A DNA stretch of 64,000 nucleotides. Origin: Blastococcus sp. (lineage in GTDB: Bacteria; Actinomycetota; Actinomycetes; Mycobacteriales; Geodermatophilaceae). Location: contig JAODNN010000183.1 in NCBI GenBank assembly GCA_025465355.1, positions 1 through 64,000 on the forward strand. Direction: 5' to 3'. This document shows, piece after piece, positions 34,469 through 42,731 of the stretch. Below the pieces are notes generated by a model. That model was given only the letters and a program-made list of their open reading frames with translations. It was not told the DNA's origin and searched no databases. The translations under genes and the position numbers were made by a program. How positions within the stretch are numbered: position 1 is the first letter of the stretch; each line of letters opens with the position of its first letter.

Positions 34469-35220
34469 GAGCGCCCGGCCAGGGGACGGGCGGCGAGGAG
34501 GGCTGCTCCGCCGCCGGAAACCACTGCCACGCGGACGGCGTCACCGGCGGCCGCCAATCGCTGCTGCTCGTCGGTCCGGACTCCGTAGGGCATGAGGTGC
34601 TCCCAGCTGTCGGGCGCGCGACCGTTCCAGGCCGCGCGCTCCCCGGTGATGGCGATCAGTCGCGGGTCGGTGGCCGCGACGGAGGGATGTCCGCTGCCGG
34701 CCATCAGGACATTGAGGCAGCGCACGAAAGACAGGTCGGCGGCCGCGCCGCGGCCCGCAGTCAGCCGCACCCGGCCGTCGGCGAGGGCGCGGCAGCGCGC
34801 TTCGGCGTCCGGTTCCCCGGCCGGGACGACGACCCGGCTACCCGGGAGGTCGGGGTGGACCGCCCCCACGGCGGCGGGCGGACCCGCCAGGACGACGGAC
34901 AGACCGGCCTCGGCTGCCGTCGCCGCGAGCGCCCGGACGGCCGCAGGCCCGAGCCGATCGACCGGGAGGATGAGCTCGCAGGAGGGTCCGAGACCGGCGG
35001 CATGCACGCGGCCCACGAGTTCGGCCAGCTCCCCCGCGACGTCGTCGTCCGGACCCGGTGTGTGCTCGAGCGCGACGGGACGGCCGACGGCGACAAGCTC
35101 GGCGGCGACCTGCAGGGCGTCGCCGATCGCCGGACGGGCCAGCTGCGGACCAGCCAGCATCCGGCGCACCAGGGGCCGGTCCAGCAACCGGCGCAGCTCG
35201 GAGCGGGTACGGGCGGACAC
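34465..35220 (-). CDS. Degenerate proline dehydrogenase-like protein
   Basis: The 251-residue product resembles the proline dehydrogenase barrel in its second half: HPSVAATDPRLIAI (178-191), WEHLMPYGVRTDEQQRLAAAG (206-226) and VRVAV (229-233). Residues expected to be essential are absent. The KGAY-type strand is VRLTAGRG (151-158), and the C-terminal Tyr/Arg/Arg proline-binding motif is replaced by a Gly/Ala tail. It is also about 50 residues short. It overlaps proC by 4 bases. A TACGGT box 7 bases before GTG 35220 suggests a leaderless proC operon. A non-catalytic role is inferred. Confidence 0.65.
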   Translation of the reverse strand: MSARTRSELRRLLDRPLVRRMLAGPQLARPAIGDALQVAAELVAVGRPVALEHTPGPDDDVAGELAELVGRVHAAGLGPSCELILPVDRLGPAAVRALAATAAEAGLSVVLAGPPAAVGAVHPDLPGSRVVVPAGEPDAEARCRALADGRVRLTAGRGAAADLSFVRCLNVLMAGSGHPSVAATDPRLIAITGERAAWNGRAPDSWEHLMPYGVRTDEQQRLAAAGDAVRVAVVSGGGAALLAARPLAGRS

Positions 35221-35278
35221 GTCGGAAACCGTAGTGCGCCTGTGTGTGCACCGTCCGGGGTGCGGGTAGCGGCGGCTC

Positions 35279-35845
35279 ATGGCAGGAGAACTGAACGGGA
35301 TGAAGGTGGCCGTGCTCGCGACGGACGGGGTCGAGCAGGTCGAGCTCGACCGGCCGTGGCAGGCCCTGGAGGAGGCCGGCGCCGAGCCGGAACTGGTCTC
35401 GCTGGAGGCAGGCACGATCAGGACATATGACCACATCGACCCGTCCGAGAAGCGGACGGTCGACGCCGTGGTCAGCTCGGCCGACCCGGACGCCTACGGG
35501 GCGCTGGTGCTGCCGGGCGGGGTCATCAACGGTGACTTCGTCCGCGCCGATGCAGACGCCGTCGCGTTCGTGAAGGCCTTCTTCGACGCGGGCAAGCCGG
35601 TGGGCGCGATCTGTCACGCGCCGTGGGTGCTCATCGAGGCGGGGGCAGTACGCGGCCGCCGCATGACGTCGTGGCCCTCGCTCGAGACCGATCTGCGCAA
35701 CGCCGGGGCCGAGTGGGTGGACGAGGAGGTCGTGGTGGACGGCACCCTCGTGACCAGCCGCAAGCCCGACGACCTGGACGCCTTCGGCGCGGCGATCGTC
35801 GAGCAGTTCGCCATGGACCACGACGAGGTGCCGGCGGACGCCTGA
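35279..35845 (+). CDS. PfpI/DJ-1 family glutamine amidotransferase-like protein
   Basis: This 188-residue protein has VAVLATDGVEQVELDRPWQAL at the N-terminus and the nucleophile elbow GAICHAPWVLIEAG, with Cys followed by His as in PfpI-type glyoxalase/deglycase proteins. It also has the Glu-bearing EQVELDRP. Its role is probably repair of or protection against reactive carbonyls. It starts at ATG 35279 and diverges from the proC operon. It is convergent with the Arg/Asp-repeat gene. Confidence 0.88.
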   Translation: MAGELNGMKVAVLATDGVEQVELDRPWQALEEAGAEPELVSLEAGTIRTYDHIDPSEKRTVDAVVSSADPDAYGALVLPGGVINGDFVRADADAVAFVKAFFDAGKPVGAICHAPWVLIEAGAVRGRRMTSWPSLETDLRNAGAEWVDEEVVVDGTLVTSRKPDDLDAFGAAIVEQFAMDHDEVPADA

Positions 35846-35867
35846 CGCCTGACGCCGGCCGCCGGGT

Positions 35868-36827
35868 TCAGCGGTTCGCGATGACCGACGCTGCGGGCAC
35901 GATCGTCAGCAGCGTGCCCGCGAGTACCAGGACGGCGAGCAGCCGGGCGCCCAACGGCTCCCGGCCCATCCGCTGTCGCCACGCACTGACCCCCGTGACC
36001 AGGCCGGTGACCGCGACGGGGACGAGCACGACCGCGACGTACGGGATGTTCTGCCACAGCACCGTGGCGGCGAAGTAGACGCCGATACCGACGGCGAGCG
36101 CGATGACCAGCTCGCCGGCGAAGCGCAGCCAGGCCAGCGCGCTCTCCTGCGGGCTGTTGTCGAAGTCGGTGTCGCCGATGTCGTCGGCCCGGACGGCCGG
36201 AATGGGGCCGGTCGACGGGTGCTGTTCCTCCGGCCGCGGCGTCCGCACGGGGCGGGACCCCTGCGGGATCCGGTCCGCCGCCCGCCGGTCGGCATCGCGG
36301 CGGTCGGTGTCGCGCCGCTCGGGATCGCGCCGGTCACTGTCGCGCCGCTGGGGATCGCGCCGTTCGGGCGCCGCGCCCCCGGGGACGCCGGGCTTCCGGT
36401 CGGGCCGCAGCCCGGGGATGGCCGCGGTGGACGGGTCGACCGGGGGACGACGCGGTTCGCGACGCCCGAAGGACTCCCGGGGTTCCCGGGGTTCCCGGGG
36501 CCCGCGGAGGCCATGGGGCTCGCGCATCTCACGGGACTCGCGTACCTCGCGCACCTCGCGGGCGTCGCGGGCGTCGCGGGGTGCGCGCCGTTCGCGGTCG
36601 CGGACGGGCTCCGGCGCGTCCAGGTCGCTCCTGCGGCGTCCGTACCCGGCGGCGCCTGGTGCCCCGTCGGCAGCCGCCTCCGCCCGGCGCTGGCGTAGAC
36701 CGGTCTCCTCCGGGTCGTCCCAGCGGCGGCGGGTCTTGGCCCGGTTCGCGGACTCGATGCCCGCCTCGCGGAGGATCTCGGCAAGGGAACGGCCACCCGT
36801 GTCCGGATTCCAGTCCGGTTCGGCCAT
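35868..36827 (-). CDS. Membrane protein with long Arg/Asp repeat region (Rv0497-like)
   Basis: The 319-residue protein begins with a conserved motif, PDTGGRSLAEILREAGIES. About 170 residues of charged low complexity follow: PRDARDAREVREVRESR, then REPREPRE and tandem RRDPQRRDSDRRDPERRD units. Two C-terminal helices (LVIALAVGIGVYFAATVLW and LLAVLVLAGTLLTIVPAAS) anchor it. The ATG at 36827 has GGGAGGGG and touches the ppx stop. Position and layout match the Rv0497-type membrane protein. Function is unknown; the repeat region is probably disordered and cytoplasmic. Confidence 0.8.
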   Translation of the reverse strand: MAEPDWNPDTGGRSLAEILREAGIESANRAKTRRRWDDPEETGLRQRRAEAAADGAPGAAGYGRRRSDLDAPEPVRDRERRAPRDARDAREVREVRESREMREPHGLRGPREPREPRESFGRREPRRPPVDPSTAAIPGLRPDRKPGVPGGAAPERRDPQRRDSDRRDPERRDTDRRDADRRAADRIPQGSRPVRTPRPEEQHPSTGPIPAVRADDIGDTDFDNSPQESALAWLRFAGELVIALAVGIGVYFAATVLWQNIPYVAVVLVPVAVTGLVTGVSAWRQRMGREPLGARLLAVLVLAGTLLTIVPAASVIANR

Positions 36828-37771
36828 CACGCCCCTCCCAACGAATCGAGCCTGCGCAGGATGACACCTTCCCGCAGCGCCCATGGACAGATCCGAACGA
36901 ACGGTACGTCCAGAGCACGCATTGCTGCGGCAGCCACAACGGCGCCCGCAGGAACCTGATGCGCGCGGGCCTGGGAAACGCCCGGAAGTTCGGCCAGTGC
37001 CGACGACTCGATCCGCGACACGAAGCCCGCCAGCTGGTCGAGTCCGGTCGCCGACAGCTGCCTCGGCACCCGGAGCCCGGCCGAGGAGGGCGCGGCACCA
37101 GTGAGCCGTGCGAGCGTGCGGAACGTCTTGCTCGTGGCGGCCACGAGATCGGGCGGCCCGGCTGCGCGCAGCTTCTCAGCGGCCGGGTCGAGCAGCTCGG
37201 TGACGTGCGCCTCGAGCTCCTTCAGCGCCACGAGGTCGGGCCGGCCACCCTCCTGCGCCGCCGGCAGGAACCTCCGGGTCATCCGGCCGGCTCCCAGCGG
37301 GAGGGAGATCGCGACGCCCGGGTCCTCGTCGATTCCTGCGGCGAGTTCCAGGGAGCCACCACCGATGTCGAGCACGAGCAACTTCCCGGCGCTCCAGCCG
37401 AACCACCGGCGGACGGCGAGAAAGGTCAGCCTGGCCTCGTCCTCCCCGCTGAGCACCTGCAGGTCGACGCCGGTTCTGCTCCGGATCCGGTCCAGCACCT
37501 CGAGCCCGTTGTCCGCCTCGCGGATGGCGGAGGTGACCAGGGCCATGAACTCGTCGACGTCCTGCTTCTCGGCCTGGTCGCAGGCGCTCTGCACCGCCCG
37601 GAGCAGCGCCTTCTCCCCCGCCTTGGACAGCAGGTCATCGTCCCCGACGTGCTCGGAGAGCCGCAGGACGGAGCGTTCGTCGTGCATCGGCGTGGGGTGC
37701 GCACCGCGGTGGGCGTCGACGACGAGCAGGTGGACGCTGTTCGAACCGACGTCCAGAACCCCGAGCCGCAT
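36827..37771 (-). CDS. ppx: Exopolyphosphatase / guanosine pentaphosphatase (Ppx/GppA)
   Basis: This 314-residue protein of the sugar-kinase/actin ATPase fold degrades inorganic polyphosphate or pppGpp. It has LGVLDVGSNSVHLLVVD (phosphate 1), VTSAIREADNG, LQVLSGEDEARLTFLAV and LVLDIGGGSLELAAG (phosphate 2). It is of the short two-domain type, like mycobacterial PPX1. It lies near the SenX3-RegX3 phosphate system. Confidence 0.93.
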   Translation of the reverse strand: MRLGVLDVGSNSVHLLVVDAHRGAHPTPMHDERSVLRLSEHVGDDDLLSKAGEKALLRAVQSACDQAEKQDVDEFMALVTSAIREADNGLEVLDRIRSRTGVDLQVLSGEDEARLTFLAVRRWFGWSAGKLLVLDIGGGSLELAAGIDEDPGVAISLPLGAGRMTRRFLPAAQEGGRPDLVALKELEAHVTELLDPAAEKLRAAGPPDLVAATSKTFRTLARLTGAAPSSAGLRVPRQLSATGLDQLAGFVSRIESSALAELPGVSQARAHQVPAGAVVAAAAMRALDVPFVRICPWALREGVILRRLDSLGGA

Positions 37772-37811
37772 GGGGTCAGTCTGCCGGTGCGGACCGCTCT
37801 AGGCTGGGACG

Positions 37812-38663
37812 GTGCGCCCTGACGCCGCCGGGGACCCCGGTGATCCGCCCGAGGAAGTCGGCCTCGACTTCCCGCGGGAATGGCTCGAGTTCCCCGATCC
37901 GGCCGATCCCGAGCACGTCGTCCGCGCCGATCTCACCTGGCTGACGTCCGCCTGGACCTGCATCTTCGGCCGCGGCTGCGCCGGCGTCGTCGCCGGCCGG
38001 GCGGACGACGGCTGCTGCAGCCACGGGGCCTTCTTCGCCGACGACGACGACCTGGCCCGCGTCACCGCCGCGGTGGCCGATCTGACCGACGAGGACTGGC
38101 AGCTCGCGCCGGTCGGCCGCGGCGACTGGACCGAGAAGGGGGAGGACGACGGGGACGGCGGGGTGCGCTCGACGCGGACGCGGGTCGTCGACGGTGCCTG
38201 CGTCTTCCTGAACCGGCCCGGCCACCCCGCCGGGAGCGGCTGCGCCCTGCACGCGATGGCGCTGCGGACCGGCGTGCACCCGCTCACCACCAAACCCGAC
38301 GTCTGCTGGCAGCTGCCGGTCCGCCGGGAGCAGGAGCACGTCGAACGGCCCGACGGCACCCGGGTGCTGGTGACGACGATCGGCGAGTTCGACCGGCGCG
38401 GCTGGGGCCCCGGCGGGCACGACCTGCACTGGTGGTGCACCGGCTCCCCGGTCGCACACGTCGCGCACGAGCCGCTGGTCGTGACCTACGCGCCCGAGCT
38501 CACCGCCCTGCTGGGCGAGCCGGCGTACGCGGAACTACGCCGGCTGACCGAGCTGCGCCTCGACCAGGGTCTGGTCGCGCCCCATCCCGCCAGTGCTGAT
38601 CGTTTCGCCCACGCGACCCGCCCTATGCCCGTCGAGCTGCACCGGCATCGTCCCCTCGGCTGA
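37812..38663 (+). CDS. Conserved cysteine-rich actinobacterial protein (Rv0495c-like)
   Basis: This 283-residue protein has clustered cysteines: [46 protein letters not shown] and KPDVCWQLP, followed by HWWCTGSP. The CxnC...CC pattern suggests a metal or iron-sulfur site of the YkgJ-like kind, but the family has no proven function. A TAGGCT box lies 6 bases before GTG 37812, suggesting a leaderless message. It diverges from ppx, as Rv0495c does. Its last 129 bases overlap the end of the GlxA regulator gene on the other strand. Confidence 0.8.
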   Translation: MRPDAAGDPGDPPEEVGLDFPREWLEFPDPADPEHVVRADLTWLTSAWTCIFGRGCAGVVAGRADDGCCSHGAFFADDDDLARVTAAVADLTDEDWQLAPVGRGDWTEKGEDDGDGGVRSTRTRVVDGACVFLNRPGHPAGSGCALHAMALRTGVHPLTTKPDVCWQLPVRREQEHVERPDGTRVLVTTIGEFDRRGWGPGGHDLHWWCTGSPVAHVAHEPLVVTYAPELTALLGEPAYAELRRLTELRLDQGLVAPHPASADRFAHATRPMPVELHRHRPLG

Positions 38664-39629
38664 CGCGGCACGGAAGGTCTGCCGGTAGGCGCGGGGGGAC
38701 ACTCCCCTGCGGCGGGTGAACTGCTCGCGCAGGCCGGCCGCGGTGCCGAAACCGACCAGCCGGGCGATCTCCTCGACCGCTGCATCGGTCTCCTCGAGCA
38801 ACGCCTCGGCCGCGGCCAGCCGCCGGCCGAGCAGCCAGGCGTGCGGGGTGGTGCCGGTCGTGGCCTTGAACCGGCGGGCGAAGCTCCGCGGGCTCATCAG
38901 CGCGCGGCGGGCCAGGGTCTCGACCGTGATGTCGTCGCCGAGATGCCCACCCGCCCAGTCCAGGACGGCGCCCAGCAGGTCGTCCTGGCACTCGGCGACG
39001 GGGGCGTCGATGAACTGCGCCTGGCCGCCGTCGCGGTGCGGCGGCACGACCATCTCCCGCGCCAGGGCGTTGGCCGCCGCGGCACCCCACTCGCGGCGGA
39101 CCAGGTACAGCAGGGTGTCCACGCCGGCCGCCGTCCCGGCGCCGGTGAGCACCTGCCCGTTGTCGACGTAGAGGACCGAGGGGTCGACCTGCACCGCGGG
39201 GAACCGGGCGGCGAGCTCGCCGGCCCACTTCCAGTGCGTGGTGACCCGCTTGCCGTCGAGCAGCCCGGCGGCGGCCAGGACGAAGGCGCCCGTGCAGTGG
39301 CTGACGATCGTCGCGCCGCGGGCGTGCGCCGTCCGGACGGCGTCGAGCAGCGCCGGCGAGGGGACGCTGTCGAACAGCTCCCAGGCCGTGATCGAGATGA
39401 TGTCCGAGCGGGCCAGGCGCTCCAGGCCGTGCTCGACGGTGATGGGAATGCCCGTGTCGGTGCGCAGCACCCCCGGTGTCTCGCTGACCAGCCCGAAGTC
39501 GAACCGTGGCAGGCCCATGTGGCGGCGGTCGTAGCCGAACACCTCGGCACACACACCCACCCCGAAGGCGCCGATCAGCCCGTCGGCGACGACGACGCTG
39601 ACGACCAGGGGACGCCCGTTCTCCGTCAT
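38535..39629 (-). CDS. GlxA/AraC family transcriptional regulator
   Basis: This 364-residue regulator joins an N-terminal DJ-1/PfpI-like domain ([38 protein letters not shown]) to a C-terminal AraC double HTH. The HTH part includes [38 protein letters not shown] and [18 protein letters not shown]. The layout resembles AdpA-type regulators. A C-terminal tail of about 45 residues lies in the region that overlaps the convergent gene. An imperfect inverted repeat TGGCAGGAAA...TTTCTGCCA at 39640-39674 just upstream could be its own operator. Confidence 0.9.
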   Translation of the reverse strand: MTENGRPLVVSVVVADGLIGAFGVGVCAEVFGYDRRHMGLPRFDFGLVSETPGVLRTDTGIPITVEHGLERLARSDIISITAWELFDSVPSPALLDAVRTAHARGATIVSHCTGAFVLAAAGLLDGKRVTTHWKWAGELAARFPAVQVDPSVLYVDNGQVLTGAGTAAGVDTLLYLVRREWGAAAANALAREMVVPPHRDGGQAQFIDAPVAECQDDLLGAVLDWAGGHLGDDITVETLARRALMSPRSFARRFKATTGTTPHAWLLGRRLAAAEALLEETDAAVEEIARLVGFGTAAGLREQFTRRRGVSPRAYRQTFRAASAEGTMPVQLDGHRAGRVGETISTGGMGRDQTLVEAQLGQPA

Positions 39630-39709
39630 GCGCAGACTATGGCAGGAAAAGCACTGTCGTGGTCATTTCTGCCACTCACATCCGGGCGTGACCGGAGAGA
39701 AGCTCGAGA

Positions 39710-39737
39710 GGCGGAGGAGTTCACCTCCGCCTAGCCT
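39710..39737 (+). promoter_or_regulatory. Palindrome and -10 box of the DUF3072 gene
   Basis: GGCGGAGG and CCTCCGCC form a perfect 8-base inverted repeat around AGTTCA, immediately followed by TAGCCT (39732-39737), 7 bases before ATG 39745. A protein bound to the palindrome would touch the core promoter. The centre contains the same GTTCACCTCC string seen upstream of phoU. Confidence 0.5.
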
Positions 39738-39744
39738 CGAACAC

Positions 39745-39957
39745 ATGAGCGAACCCCGGGCCGACGACCCCACCACCGAGAAGGACCCCTCCGACTGGGT
39801 GACCGGCGACGAGCCGGCCACCGGAGCCCAGAAGAGCTACCTGGAGACCCTGTCCCGTCAGGCCGGCGAGGGCTCCGACACCGCCGTGCCGGACGACCTC
39901 ACCAAGGCGGACGCCTCGCGGAAGATCGACGAACTGAAGGAGGAGACCGGCCGCTAG
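39745..39957 (+). CDS. DUF3072 domain small protein
   Basis: The 70-residue protein is acidic and ends with TGAQKSYLETLSRQAGEG, DDLTKADASRKIDEL, which is the DUF3072 pattern. No membrane segment or cysteine is seen. The ATG at 39745 is preceded by a -10 box at leaderless spacing; an upstream extension is rejected. Its stop codon overlaps the regX3 stop on the other strand by 2 bases. Confidence 0.85.
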   Translation: MSEPRADDPTTEKDPSDWVTGDEPATGAQKSYLETLSRQAGEGSDTAVPDDLTKADASRKIDELKEETGR

Positions 39958-40634
39958 GCCTCGAGCTTGTAGCCGAGCCCGCGGACGGTCAGGAGGTACT
40001 TCGGCATGGCCGGGTCGGGCTCGAGCTTCGCCCGGAGCCGCTTGACGTGGACGTCGAGGGTCTTGGTGTCGCCCACGTAGTCCGAGCCCCAGACCCGGTC
40101 GATGAGCTGGCCGCGGGTGAGCACCCGACCGGCGTTGCGCAGCAGGAACTCGAGCAGGTCGAACTCCTTGAGGGGCAGTGCCACCGGTTCGCCGTCCACG
40201 GAGACGGTGTGCCGCTCGACGTCCATGCGCACGGGGCCGGCCTCGAGTACCGCCTCGGACGGCAGCTCGGTGTCACCGTGCCGGCGCAGTACGGCCCGGA
40301 TGCGGGCGACCAGTTCGCGCGCCGAGTACGGCTTGGTCACGTAGTCGTCCGCGCCCAGTTCGAGGCCGACGACTTTGTCGATCTCGGAGTCCTTCGCGGT
40401 GAGCATGATGATCGGCACGCTGCTGCGGGCCCGCAGGGCGCGGCAGACCTCGGTGCCCGACAGTCCGGGCAGCATCAGGTCGAGCAGCACGATGTCCGCG
40501 CCGGCGCGATCGAACTCCGCCAGCGCCTGCGGCCCGCTCTCGGCCACGACCGCGTCGAAGCCCTCCCTCCGCAGCATGTACGACAGCGCGTCGGAGAACG
40601 ACTCCTCGTCCTCGACGACCAGCACTCGGGTCAT
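39954..40634 (-). CDS. regX3: Phosphate response regulator RegX3
   Basis: This 226-residue OmpR-class regulator has a receiver domain with acidic pocket VVEDEESF, phospho-acceptor in VLLDLMLPGLSG (Asp about 52), IIMLTAKDSE and the lysine in YVTKPYS. A winged helix follows (LTRGQLIDRVWGSDYVGDTKTLDVHVKRLR). It overlaps senX3 by 4 bases. It probably controls phosphate-starvation genes including phoU across the intergenic repeats. Confidence 0.95.
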   Translation of the reverse strand: MTRVLVVEDEESFSDALSYMLRREGFDAVVAESGPQALAEFDRAGADIVLLDLMLPGLSGTEVCRALRARSSVPIIMLTAKDSEIDKVVGLELGADDYVTKPYSARELVARIRAVLRRHGDTELPSEAVLEAGPVRMDVERHTVSVDGEPVALPLKEFDLLEFLLRNAGRVLTRGQLIDRVWGSDYVGDTKTLDVHVKRLRAKLEPDPAMPKYLLTVRGLGYKLEA

Positions 40635-41809
40635 GACCGCTCCCTCTCCGGGCTCAGTTCTGCCGGAACGGCACTGTTGGCGAGCGGGATGCGCAAGGTG
40701 AACGTCGACCCCAGCCCCTCCTCGCTCCAGACGGTGACGGCGCCACCGTGGTTGTTCGCCACGTGCTTCACGATGGCCAGGCCCAGCCCGGTCCCCCCGG
40801 TGCTGCTCGCCCGCGACTGGTCCACCCGGTAGAAGCGCTCGAACACCCGCTGCCGGTCCTTGCGCGGGATCCCGATACCACTGTCGGTGACGGCGATCTC
40901 GGCGAATCCGGAGCGGGCACGCGCCGCGACGGCGATCCGGTTCTCCCCCTCGCTGTAAGCCACGGCGTTGGCCAGCAGGTTGGTCACCGCCGTCGCGAGC
41001 TGGCTCTCCACGCCGCGGACGACGAGGCCGGACTGACCGCCCACCACGATCTCCAGGTCCTTGGCGCGTGCCGCGGTGCGGGTCCGGTCCAGGGCCTCGG
41101 CGAGCACGGTGTCGACGTCCACGCTGACCAACTCGGGCAACGGCTCGCCGCCCTGCAGCCGGGAGAGGTCGATCAGCTCGCGCACCAGCCGGGCCAGCCG
41201 GTCGGCCTCGTGGGTGATCCGGCCGGCGAAGCGCTGCACGGCCTCGGGATCGTCGGCCGCCCCCTCGATCGCCTCCGCCAGCAGGGAGAGCGCCCCGACC
41301 GGGGTCTTCAGCTCGTGGCCGACGTTGGCGACGAAGTCGCGGCGCACCGCCTCGGTCCGGCGGGTCTCCGTCACGTCCTGGAGCACCAGCGCGATCGGCC
41401 CCGGGCGCGGAACGGTGCCGCTGTCGAGCCGGACGCCGTGCACGCCCACCATCCGGGGACCGGAGCCGACCAGGTCGCCGGGCAGCCCGATGTCGGTGCG
41501 GCGACTGCCCCCCTCGCGGACGCAGTGGACCAGGGCCAGCAGGTCGGGCACGACCAATCGGGTGCCACGGACGATGCCCAGCGCCCGGGCGGCGGGATTG
41601 GCCAGCAGCACGGCGTCGTCGGCGCCGACGAGGACGACGGCCGGATCCATCAGGTCCAGCAGCCGGCGTGCCAGGGCGGCCTCCGGGGCTGCGACCGCAG
41701 GCCCCAGCGTCTCCGGACCGCCGGAGGCCCGACGGGGTCGGAGCAGAACCAGGGCAGCCACCGTCCCGCCGAGGAGGAGGCCGACCACGAGGGCGGCCAG
41801 GGGACTCAC
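40631..41809 (-). CDS. senX3: Sensor histidine kinase SenX3
   Basis: This 392-residue kinase has one N-terminal helix (LAALVVGLLLGGTVAALVLL), a PAS-like region around ALVLQDVTETRRTEAV, the H-box NVGHELKTPVGALSLLAEA, N-box LLANAVAYSEG and G-boxes VTDSGIGIP and GGTGLGLAIV. It phosphorylates RegX3 in response to phosphate status. Minus-strand TAGCAT at 41817-41822 is 7 bases before GTG 41809, giving a leaderless transcript. Confidence 0.95.
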   Translation of the reverse strand: MSPLAALVVGLLLGGTVAALVLLRPRRASGGPETLGPAVAAPEAALARRLLDLMDPAVVLVGADDAVLLANPAARALGIVRGTRLVVPDLLALVHCVREGGSRRTDIGLPGDLVGSGPRMVGVHGVRLDSGTVPRPGPIALVLQDVTETRRTEAVRRDFVANVGHELKTPVGALSLLAEAIEGAADDPEAVQRFAGRITHEADRLARLVRELIDLSRLQGGEPLPELVSVDVDTVLAEALDRTRTAARAKDLEIVVGGQSGLVVRGVESQLATAVTNLLANAVAYSEGENRIAVAARARSGFAEIAVTDSGIGIPRKDRQRVFERFYRVDQSRASSTGGTGLGLAIVKHVANNHGGAVTVWSEEGLGSTFTLRIPLANSAVPAELSPERERS

Positions 41810-41860
41810 GGCCCCGATGCTAGGTCGGCTCGCGCTCGGACAGGGTCCTGGCGGACGGAG

Positions 41861-41915
41861 GTTCCTCCCCTTCGGGGTCAGAGTTCACCTCCACGAGGCC
41901 GCCCGTTCACCAGTT
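41861..41915. promoter_or_regulatory. Three 22-bp-spaced GTTC repeats between senX3 and phoU (PHO-box-like)
   Basis: GTTCCTCCCCT (41861), GTTCACCTCCA (41883) and GTTCACCAGTT (41905) begin exactly 22 bases apart, two turns of DNA or two 11-base units. This resembles actinobacterial PhoP/RegX3 binding sites built on GTTCACC repeats. The last repeat ends 27 bases before the phoU -10 box TAGGCT (41943-41948), so bound regulator would face polymerase. Confidence 0.65.
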
Positions 41916-42004
41916 ACCCGGCCCGGACCTGGCGGAGCGTCCTAGGCTCCAGGTAACGCGGAACGGCTGCACACCCGGGGATGCGCTGACCGCCCGACGA
42001 GGGG

Positions 42005-42667
42005 ATGAACGTGCGGGAGAGCTACCGCGAGGAACTCGACGACATCAGGGCCTGCCTGGTGGAGCTGGCGAACTCGGTGGGTTCGCAGATGAGCACCGCC
42101 ACCACCGCCCTGCTCGATGCCGACGTCGCACTGGCCGACCTCGTCATCGCCGGCGACCAGCAGATCGACGACACCCGCGAGAGCGTCGAGCAGCGCTGTT
42201 TCACACTGCTGGCCCGCCAGCAGCCGGTGGCCACCGACCTGCGCACCATCGTGGTGGCGACGCGGATCGCCAGCGACCTCGAGCGCATGGGCGACCTCGC
42301 CGTGCACATCGCCAAAGTCGCCCGGATGCGATTCCCCGACCACGCCGTCCCGCAGGAGGTCCGCCCGGCCTTCCTGGAGGCCGGGCACGTCGCCGAGATG
42401 CTGGTGACCAAGGCAGGCACGGTCATCGCGACGCGTGACGTCGAGGCCGCGCGCGAGCTCGAGACCGACGACGACGCCATGGACCGGCTGCACCGTGGCC
42501 TGTTCCGGCAGGTGCTCTCCCACGACTGGACGTACGGCATCGAGGCGGCCATCGACATCACGCTGCTCGGCCGCTACTACGAGCGCTTCGCCGACCACTC
42601 CGTCAGCGTCGCCCGCCGGGTGGTCTACCTGGTGACCGGCGAACGGCACGCGGTCGAGAGCGCCTAG
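42005..42667 (+). CDS. phoU: Phosphate signalling protein PhoU
   Basis: This 220-residue helical protein links the phosphate transporter to the sensor kinase. The two PhoU repeats are clear: DLRTIVVATRIASDLERMGDLAVHIAKVAR and AAIDITLLGRYYERFADHSVSVARRV, each carrying the metal-binding E/DxxxD type residues. GACGAGGGG precedes the ATG at 42005. It is transcribed away from senX3-regX3 across the GTTC repeats. Confidence 0.95.
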   Translation: MNVRESYREELDDIRACLVELANSVGSQMSTATTALLDADVALADLVIAGDQQIDDTRESVEQRCFTLLARQQPVATDLRTIVVATRIASDLERMGDLAVHIAKVARMRFPDHAVPQEVRPAFLEAGHVAEMLVTKAGTVIATRDVEAARELETDDDAMDRLHRGLFRQVLSHDWTYGIEAAIDITLLGRYYERFADHSVSVARRVVYLVTGERHAVESA

Positions 42668-42672
42668 GAGGA

Positions 42673-42731
42673 GGCCCCTCTGCAGGGTCCCGCCGCGAGC
42701 TTGCGAGGGGTGGGGGCAGAGGGGTCCTTTT
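42673..42731. terminator. Bidirectional terminator between phoU and gpmA
   Basis: CCCCTCTGC (42675-42683) pairs with GCAGAGGGG (42716-42724), with further GG/CC pairs outside, and the plus strand then has TCCTTTTACTT. The 32-base loop can form an inner structure. The site fills the gap between the convergent stops, and the T run overlaps the gpmA stop. Confidence 0.8.
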
